Source: Symsagittifera roscoffensis (Eukaryota; Xenacoelomorpha; Acoela; Convolutidae). Taken from it: 64,000 nt of DNA. Both the position numbers and the translations under genes were made by a program. Below the pieces are notes generated by a model. It searched no databases and had not been told where the DNA came from. It saw only the letters and a list, made by a program, of their open reading frames with translations. The stretch spans positions 31,718,401 through 31,782,400 of the forward strand of contig NC_087067.1 in NCBI RefSeq assembly GCF_963678635.1. Reading direction: 5' to 3'. The first letter of the stretch is position 1, and the number at the start of each line of letters is the position of its first letter. Shown here piece by piece: positions 56,835 to 64,000 of the stretch.

Positions 56835-57391
56835 CTGAAAATTAAAAATATTCCTCAAAAGCAAAAGTCAGTGTGGTTGTTTTTTATTTTCTAACTTTCT
56901 ATAATTACGAGGCCAAACTGTGCATGGATAGGCGCACACTTTTGTGTCTGTATGTTCCTGGACTCCAGAGACAAGTCTTTAAACATGTAGAACTTTTGTC
57001 GGAACAATCAAAGGAATTGAAAGAATAAAGGTTGAATCAAGGGAGCTTCCTTGTTGCGGAATCCGTTTACAATTCACAAAATGCACAATTTGGCCTCGTA
57101 ATAATGCGCTGTAACAAAACTTATAATACTGTGTGTCAAACTATTATAAGTTTAGGTACAACATATAGAAATTAAAAAAATACATAAAAAGAAAGAACCA
57201 TATTTTTTTGGTCGACCAAATTATTTTTACAAGCTCTACTATTTTAACATAAGAAGTAATTTCATTGGCATAACTTTGGTACCGCACGCTGACTTTGGGC
57301 CAATTAATCAAAAATGGTTGCCTTAAAAATCTTTGAAAACTTTTCACAATCAGAATGGAAGGTTACAGGATAAAAAGTGTAAAGCTGAAAG

Positions 57392-57720
57392 CAGGGTTGG
57401 ATTTAGAGTTGGAGGGACGCCCTTTTCCTCCCCGAGATTCGACCCCCTAACCACCCCAAGGGCCGGTCCCTTTCGATACTATTTTAACGATATTCAGTTT
57501 TGGCCGACCGACACTTCGCAGCCAGTTTGACATTAAAAAAAACCATTCAAAAATTGCCTAAAATTGGCCTTTTTGGGTTGTTTAAGTTTGCGTGCGGCTT
57601 TGAAAAGTTTGCCAAAGTGGTGTTTTGAGAGAGTTTGAAAAATTAATTTGATCGCCCTAAAAAAGTTAGTTTTTTGAAAAGTCGTCCCTCTCCCTTGAGA
57701 AAATCATAGATCCGCTTCGG
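57392..57720 (+). mobile_element. hAT-like MITE with perfect 8-bp target duplication, diverged
   Basis: The left end CAGGGTTGGATTTAGAG and the right end ATAGATCCGCTTCG are eroded, but the flanks GCTGAAAG (57384-57391) and GCTGAAAG (57721-57728) match exactly. Internal blocks follow the family order, with the G/C palindromic part shortened. Confidence 0.75.
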
Positions 57721-57958
57721 CTGAAAGTAATGAAAAATTAATTTCAAGTTCGTAGTAATTAAATCAATTATCCTGAATCACTGATAGAAATTTCACCCTG
57801 GTTTTGAAGAGCTTCTATCGGATTCGCACTAGATGATTTGATGAAGAGAAGACTTCGGTCGAAGCAGATCTCATAAATCATTTGACTTCTTGCAATTTGG
57901 TAGTCAAGCAGAACCTGAAGAATATTTAGAATAAACATCTCTTGAATCCTGAATGACC

Positions 57959-58320
57959 AGGCCAGTAGCGGATTTAGGGGGGGGGGGGGGGGGGCTTACG
58001 CCTCTTCCTCTCAGGGATTCAACCCTCTGCCGACCCAAAGGGTCCCGCCTTTGTACTATTTTGAGATATACATTTTTGGTGACGGTCCCTAAAAATTTTC
58101 TATGGGCACCTTCGGCGCCAATATATATAATTTTGAGAGGGGAGCGCGCGCCAAAAAAAAGACGCGATTTTTAGGTCAAAATTTACCAAAAAGTGCTTAA
58201 AAACGCCGTTTTTGACTTTTTTCCAAAATTTGTTTGCGGCGCAGAAAACTTGGTCGAATTAGGGTCTTTAGAGTGATTTGGAAGACCTCAGAAAATCAAT
58301 TTGGTCGACCTCAAAAAAAA
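57959..58320 (+). mobile_element. hAT-like MITE, 3'-truncated
   Basis: It begins CCAGTAGCGGATTTAGGGGG and proceeds through TGCCGACCCAAAGGGTCCC, GGGAGCGCGCGCC and TTTGCGGCGCAGAAAA. It stops in an A run at about 58320 before the right terminus. Confidence 0.7.
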
Positions 58321-58523
58321 TAAGCCAAGTAAAACACGCATAAAAAGTGGCTTATTTCTGAGTAGCCACGATAAACGACAAAAATGACGGACAGCTAGAA
58401 CAAGCAAGCAGTTAACGACTAGTGATGTCAATAGCTGTATCCTCGAGCACCTTAATCGGCCAAAACCTGCTTTTTACTTTTTATAACAAAGTGATCACAG
58501 AAAACATTTAAATTCAAAACAAG

Positions 58524-59056
58524 ACTGCTCGTATCAGGGCGAAGCCCTGAATGTTCCGATTGCCTTTTAAAATATGGAGCAGTAAAAACATTTAAAAATT
58601 AAATGTAATAAAACAAAATGAAAAATTTTTTTTCTAAAATTTTTTTTAAAAGTTTTTTTCTGAGAAAATCATCACCCCACACGCCATATAAAGGACTAAA
58701 GAATATATTTCGCTCCTTGTAACAAATGAATTATGACAAATAAGCTTCTTTCAACCAATTTGGAACAATTTTTAAGACGGATTAACTCTCCGCTTACGCG
58801 TTAGTAGCGCGAAATATACCGCGCGTTAATAGTCACAAAATGGCCAAAATGGCCATTTTTAAAGCCCCATATTTTTTACGAAAAATGATCACAGGTGAAA
58901 TATCTTTTCAAATTTGAGCCCAGAATAACATAAACTTTTGTATGATATAAAAAAATTTCGTCAAAAATGGCTAGTTAAAAAGTCGAAATTTGTCTGAAGA
59001 AAAAAAATACCCCGAGCACAAATATTTCGTTACTTTCGTATCGAAAGTCAGAACAA
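58524..59056 (+). repeat. Full copy of MITE family S
   Basis: The head is ACTGCTCGTATCAGGGCGAA then GCCCTGAATGTTCCGATTGC, with GGAGCAGT closing the outer pairing. The body has GCGCGAAATATACCGCGCG. It ends CGTATCGAAAGTCAGAAC. Confidence 0.7.
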
Positions 59057-59333
59057 TTCAATCTCTGCTTACGCGTTAATAGCGCGAAATATATCGCGCG
59101 TTGATTGTCCCAAATTGGCTAAAAAGCCAATATTTAAACCCTCATAACTTTACGAAAAATGATCACAGGTAAAATATTTTTTCAAACTTGAGCCCAGAAT
59201 AACATAAACTTTTGTATGATATAAAAAAATTTCGTCAAAAATGGCTAGTTAAAAAGTTGAAATTTGTCTGAAGAAAAAAAGCCCACCCCCAGCACAAAGG
59301 TTCCGTCAATTTCGTATCGAATGTCGGGACAAT
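59057..59333 (+). repeat. Tandem 3'-half copy of MITE family S
   Basis: It starts at the TCTCTGCTTACGCGTTAATA block and runs to GTATCGAATGTCGGGAC. The 3' half of the element is thus repeated directly after the complete copy, similar to the duplication of the mariner relic. Confidence 0.7.
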
Positions 59334-59969
59334 AATTCTGACTTCTTAGCGCTAACTTAATTTTAATTCTTTCACGTATGTCGAATGTCTTTTTCTCTGG
59401 GACTTATTTGCAGCTCTGAAAAAATGCAGGGCAGCTGCAAATTTGAGTTGCATGAAAATTGTTTGGAAGTCCATGACTACTTTTTCAAAATTATCGTGTC
59501 TAAAACAGACAATTGTTTGGAATGTTTCATCTATTTTACAGAAAAATTTATTCCAGTTTCAAACCCGTTACGAAGTCTGAAAGACAGAAACGTTTTTGAG
59601 TTATTGTCGGATAATTTTCTTAAAAACTCTTTGTAGTTATGATCAAATTTTTGGCATTATCGGTCGCCTTGAGCAACTCAATTAGTCAAAGACGGCTGTT
59701 AAGGTTGATTAAATATGTTGGCAGAGATTTTGCGTGCTTCAATGAGTGAAGATTTGATTTTTGATCAAAAAAAATTAATTAGTTTCGTTCGGACTTGTTC
59801 TTCTTAAAAAGATTGGATTTATCCATAACTGGAATTTTACGAGCTAAAATGAGAAAAAAACTCCGACTACAAGCTGTTATAGGTTTGATACTATAAAGTG
59901 ATACTGTTAATTAACTTCGTTCTGTAGGCAATGTAGTACAAAGTGGTCGAAAACTAGAATTAAGACAAA

Positions 59970-60495
59970 ACTGTTCGTATCAGGGCAAAGCCCAGATTAT
60001 TCCGACAGCCTTTTGAGGTATATGGTGTAATGTTTGCCTTAAGAAAATTTGACGAAAATTTTTTTTAAAAAAGAGAAAAAAAATCAAATTTACGCTTATA
60101 ACGCACGCTACATACGCTATATAATGTACACAATGATATACATTTGAGATACAGCAAAGTATTTAATAAACCTAACACCCACCCTCATTTCAGTTTGTAG
60201 CAATTTCTAAGCCGGAATAAATAGTCGTTTCCGGGTTAATTGCACGAGAAATATCGCCCGATAATTGACACAAATTGGTTGAATTAGCTACATTAACTAT
60301 CTTTAAGCCCTCATTACTTTGCAAAAATTGATCGCCGTTAAAATACCTTTTCAAATTTTAGCTCAAAACTGCAATACTTTTTAGAAAAAAAGAACAAGTA
60401 AGCCAAAAAAAAACTAATTAAAAAACTGGCAATTGGCCGAGAAAAACCTTCTCGAGATCAAATATTTTGCTATTTTATTCGAATCATAATCAAAA
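59970..60495 (+). repeat. Diverged copy of MITE family S
   Basis: The head is ACTGTTCGTATCAGGGCAAA then GCCCAGATTATTCCGACAGC. Further blocks ('ATATCGCCCGATAATTGACA', 'AAATATTTTGCTATTTTATTC') follow the family order with many changes. Confidence 0.6.
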
Positions 60496-60499
60496 CATG

Positions 60500-61889
60500 C
60501 ACTTTTACATAGCTACTGGTTGTCTGTCCTGAATCGCTGTTCTATGAAACTTTTCACATCAAGTCGCATGCCCGTTGCAACGTCGAGAAGAAACAATTTT
60601 TTTATTTGAAAATATAACCACAGTAAGCATAGCTAGTTGTTGCGCAATTATCAGAGAATGTTCCGACCTATTGTTGAAAATACAAAAAAAAATTTTTCTT
60701 AACGTTTTTTGTATTTAGTCAGACGAAAGGATCGAAAGAAGGACTTGAGTTTAGTTATATTCGACAGTTACAGTAAAATAGGCAAATCGGGCAACGGTTT
60801 TTGTCGAAAAAGGACAAGAAAAAAAAACAAAATTAAAATTCCAAAATCACTTTCTTTAATAGGTGTGCTCGCATGCTTGAGTTGCTCAAAGTTAGACTTC
60901 AAACAATTAGTTTTTGAAATTTTGCTCTTGTCGTTCGATTTAAGGTTCAAAGAGCTGTGATATAATATATCATTCCCTTCTGTACGATGCTTTCCTTGTT
61001 CTTCCTGACTTTGCGTGGAACACAAAAAAAACTAAAACACAAGCGAAAACAAAACTTCCTTCTCAATTTCAAGGGTCAGAAAAATTATATGCCATGCAGC
61101 ATGAGAACTGTTAAAGGTTCATTTACATATTTATTAACCAGTCCGGTTTTCAGTCGTTTGTCGAGTTGTTCTGCTCTCGGACTAAATTTTTTTAGCCTAG
61201 TAAAAAGTTGTTTCCAATAATTATTTTTGCACAAATTAAGAATTTTATCGTTGATGTCGAATGGGTCGCAGTTTCAATGACCTTGAGCAATATACTTAGT
61301 TAACAAATAATATTTTTAGGTTCTAGAGAATTGCAAAATGTTCAGATAGATGAAATAATATGAAAATAGGAAACTTCGTATTTCAGAAAATAATTACATA
61401 CGGAAGTTAAACTTTATGACATTTTTCTAGGCATCAAGTACGACAAAAATTGATTAGTAATTTTTTTTCAGATTTGACAAGTTGCAGCACTAAAATTCTT
61501 TGACCATTCATAATTTTTGTAAAATGTTTTGCAATTGTGTTTGGTTGGAAAAAATGTCAGAGTGAGCTGTTATAGGTTTTAAATTTTAGTTTGTTCAAAT
61601 TTGCTGATCGAAAGTAAGGTTGCTGTCAATTTTTCATCAACTGTAATAGAAGAACTATCTGCTAAGTTTGATAAAACTTCACAAGCAAATTTATTTTACC
61701 TGATGACTTTCAGAAACTTCTTTGTCAGGAATTTCAGTTTTTGAAAAAACCTGCTGAAATAGTTGTTTTGCTTACTGAATTAGGTTTTTTTTTAAATTAG
61801 CTTTGTCTTTTTTAAATTTTTTACAAATAATTCCATAGAAACATGAAAATTACCGGCCCAAAAGAGTTGTTCCTCGTCTGAAAATTGAT
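60500..61889. other. AT-rich stretch without a gene
   Basis: Open frames on both strands at 60700-61220 translate to Lys/Leu/Phe-rich sequence without motifs. No splice-supported exon is seen. Confidence 0.4.
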
Positions 61890-62292
61890 CGAATGTGAAA
61901 TGATTTCCTTCGTCCAGACTCCTAAACACTATTAAGATAAGGATTTTCGGAACTGGCATTTTTGGATAAAACTAACTTAAAAAACTGAGTGGATGTGGTT
62001 TTTTTCCGCTGGGAAATCTAAAACATAAAATCTTATTTGGAAACTAGAAATTATTCACGTTTCTATGCGCCACTTCCGCGTTCGTAATTTGGCCGCTCAA
62101 TTTATCTTAAGCAACCTTAAGCAGACAAATTTGAGTTTAATTCAAAAGGTGACATCTGAACATACGTGTAGTCTTAAATACAATATAATGCATGAATGCA
62201 CTGCTGTAGTAAGTACAGCAACTTAAGCCTTTTTCCTGAAAAAATTATATCACCACAACCTATATAAGCGAAAATTACTTCATTCTTATGAA
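61890..62292. repeat. Copy of MITE family P, termini eroded
   Basis: It contains 'TTCCGCTGGGAAATCTAAAA', 'TATTCACGTTTCTATGCGCC', 'ACTTCCGCGTTCGTAATTTG' and TTTTTCCTGAAAAAATT in family order. Confidence 0.55.
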
Positions 62293-62339
62293 CTTAACCA
62301 GTGATTTTGTATGAGTCGATAATGATATAAGTTTTTTTG

Positions 62340-62990
62340 GCTAGCTCGAGCAATTTTGCATTTGATTTGACCCTATTAACCAACGTTGGGTACATTTTAG
62401 ATTTTTCAGCTAAAAATGTGCTCGATTTTATTGAACCAGAGTCATGCATGTTTAGACCGTTTTGACGGCAGGCGCGTTTGTTTCGACTTTCTGGACGAGA
62501 AAATTGTTCACGTCTTTTTGAATCAGGCCAGATAAATTTCAACTGAGCTCGAGGTATGCTTCAACCATGCTCAAAATACTTTTTGGCCAAACTCGAGGTT
62601 TTTTTTCAATCGTCTTGATCTTATGCTTTCAATTTAAAAAAGCTTTTCAATTATTTTCTTGGGTTTTCCAGCACTCAAAGTTGAAGATGTCCATGAGCAT
62701 AAACTCCGATGAAAAAATTGACTGTTGAAAAATTGTCTTTTGAAAAATAAACAGGCTATGCTCCTATTATTTTGGGTTTATTTCGAACGTGCTCGACCAA
62801 ATTTGTGCGCGCTTCGACCATTTTACAGGCTTGTTTTTATCTTGCTTGGCCCAATTTCAGTTTGTTTCGACTGCGCTCGACAGATATGTTTGAGTCTGTG
62901 TTCGACCAATGCCCCGTTCGGTCGAACACTGGCATTGTTCACCAAAATAAACGTCGAATCATAACGTGATCTGCTCACTTTCTAATTCGA
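62340..62990 (-). repeat. Degenerate minisatellite, reverse orientation
   Basis: Words such as 'TGCATGTTTAGACCGTTTTG', 'GTGCTCGACCAAATTTGTGC', 'CAGTTTGTTTCGACTGCGCT' and 'CGACAGATATGTTTGAGTCT' recur at roughly 30-40 bp. It matches the array at 4955 in orientation. The open frames through it are artefacts of the repeat. Confidence 0.5.
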
Positions 62991-63096
62991 CCTTCAATTA
63001 TCCACACAATGTCGGTACTCGACCGAAAAAGGTAAATCGGAACAAAGAAACTCGAAATTAAATGGTCAAATTTGTAGAAAAGACTTCAAAACTCAC

Positions 63097-63132
63097 CTTT
63101 CAGCTGGCATTGACCAGTGTAGTTGGTATACC
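63097..63132 (-). CDS. Most upstream short exon found of the minus-strand gene
   Basis: The acceptor AGTTTTATAG and the donor GAAAG|GTGAGT bound 36 nt, phase 1 to phase 1, 11 codons: 'YTNYTGQCQLK', with an NYT sequon and one cysteine. It joins exon 56775-56834 in frame. A 36-nt exon is easy to find by chance, so the support is the pair of good splice signals, the matching phase and the sequon. Confidence 0.45.
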
Positions 63133-63362
63133 CTATAAAACTATTGTGATTGACAGCTCATAGTGCAAAAAAGTAAATATTGTAAATTTAAAAAAAAAAC
63201 AGATGAGTAACTTACAGTTTCCTTGAGCTAAAATAGATCTAATGCGTTGGATTTAAGATATTGCGATGAAATACGTGATAGATAATTATTAATATAGGTT
63301 TGAAAATGTTCATATTAGAACAAAGCGACCTTCATTCATTTTAATGCTGAAAAATTATTTAA

Positions 63363-63772
63363 TGAGTTAGGACCGTTTTGGTTAACTCATAGAGTAATTT
63401 CGGATAGGGTACACCGTCTGCTCGTCACGCTATCTTATTTTCGGCCGGATAGATTCGTGCAACTTCTTAGTCTAATACCGATCCTAATCTTACTCTTATA
63501 CTATCTAGTCTCAGGTTGTTTAACTAGTCTCTGCTAGGCTCAATAGATCTAGGGTATACTGGTTTATTGCGGCTGCTGAAGTGCTCGGGAGAGTCCAACT
63601 AATTTCTAAGTTAAATTCAAATCTCTCTGGTGCTGAAATTACAAGTAACTTCAGCACTTACAAATAAGTGGGTTGTTAGTTAGATGGATCATGATTGGTT
63701 AATATTAAATACTTTACATTGGTAAAACATTTAATTTATCCAATCATAAAATGTAGTTTAGATCAGGTTCCA
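63363..63772 (-). repeat. 3' LTR of a second copy of the giant element (410 bp)
   Basis: On the minus strand it runs TGGAACCTGATC... to ...CTAACTCA, matching the LTR at 29538-29945 in ends and length. The sequence before it on the minus strand (64000-63773) continues as internal element sequence, so it is a 3' LTR rather than a solo LTR. No flank duplication can be judged. Confidence 0.8.
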
Positions 63773-64000
63773 CCCATCCGGGTTTTACAGAGTTTTTTAG
63801 AATAGTTCTTCTGCAATTCGAAGGATGGATGATGGACGTTGGTGTTTGGCGAACATCATATTTCTTTTGTTTCCTCTTTGTTAAAGAAATTCCAGGAAGC
63901 TGGAGTTAGAGACATAAGACGTTGTGTCTTCTAGTGACAACGACTAAGTCTTTGCAACAAACTCAAATCTGATTTCAGAATGGTTTGCTATGTCAGGTTT
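63773..64000 (-). mobile_element. 3' internal end of a second, inverted copy of the giant element
   Basis: At the window edge (minus strand) 'AAACCTGACATAGC' and 'AACCATTCTGAAA' match 47239-47266 of the first copy with two differences. The remaining 195 bp up to the LTR are absent from the first copy and presumably show its missing 3' end. AAAACCCGGATGGG directly before the LTR is the candidate polypurine tract. The rest of this copy lies beyond the window. Confidence 0.7.

Noticed and set aside
62725-62969. Two overlapping Cys/Arg/Phe-rich frames of 65-79 aa
   Set aside because: They lie in the degenerate minisatellite, and the repeated 'FDRARQ/STK' style follows the repeat unit rather than a protein.
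63363-63772. Solo LTR
   Set aside because: The sequence upstream of it in its own orientation matches the 3' internal end of the giant element, and no target duplication flanks it, so it is a 3' LTR of another copy.

Overview
The window looks like AT-rich nuclear DNA of a multicellular animal. Long introns carry short exons with GT..AG junctions, several families of short non-autonomous DNA transposons are scattered through them, and one very large retrovirus-like Ty3/gypsy element sits near the middle. There are no bacterial-style operons, tRNA or rRNA genes, or CRISPR arrays. The species cannot be read from the sequence. An Env-bearing Ty3/gypsy element together with heavy non-autonomous repeat load would fit, for example, a large-genome larvacean tunicate, but that is a guess.

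Host genes. Short GC-richer exons lie on the minus strand. Read 5' to 3' on that strand they are 63132-63097, 56834-56775, 53458-53363, 25308-25176, 24817-24602, 17546-17466, a 23-nt micro-exon 17181-17159 and 16952-16791, which ends in a stop. A second set follows: about 14816-14563, 14255-14172, 13910-13791, 12516-12296, 11960 into a 200-base assembly gap, and 8842-8637. Where adjacent exons were both found, the intron phases fit, mostly phase 1. The two sets share a recognisable module (xFEVxATT..., then an Ile-rich strand ending G[ST]T[IV][IL]), so they look like tandem paralogues. The peptides are Cys-rich and full of N-glycosylation sequons, so they are probably ectodomains. I do not recognise the family. 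A separate plus-strand ORF (49983-50204) encodes a 73-aa single-pass membrane protein in a GC-rich patch.

The giant element. From 29538 to about 47266 lies a plus-strand Ty3/gypsy retrotransposon or endogenous-retrovirus-like element. In order it has a 408-bp LTR (TG...CA), a long leader with two copies of a hairpin, a basic ORF, gag (two ORFs), pol (Arg/Asn-rich RNA-binding region, protease, broken RT, RNase H, integrase with a GPY/F module), two tiny overlapping membrane-protein ORFs, a Pro/Ser/Thr-rich ORF, an Env-like ORF, and a second Pro/Ser/Thr-rich ORF. Four ORF junctions use the same four-base start-stop overlap, ATGA. The copy is dead: the RT fingers and palm are deleted, and there are several frameshifts and in-frame stops. 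It also lacks its 3' end. A second copy on the minus strand enters the window from the right (63363-64000) and supplies the missing 3' LTR and pre-LTR sequence. The first copy sits in a 28-kb intron of the minus-strand gene and interrupts a hAT-type MITE.

Repeats. Four further repeat groups fill the introns. hAT-like MITEs have CAGGGGCGG ends, two with perfect 8-bp target duplications. A second family has GTTCCGAC/GTCGGAAC ends and a conserved hairpin head. A third family of about 420 bp ends in AAGAGTAATGAACG. The fourth is a degenerate minisatellite of roughly 30-35 bp units found at several loci in both orientations. There is also a mariner/Tc1-type transposase relic with 20-bp terminal inverted repeats, a 650-bp foldback element and two isolated hairpins.
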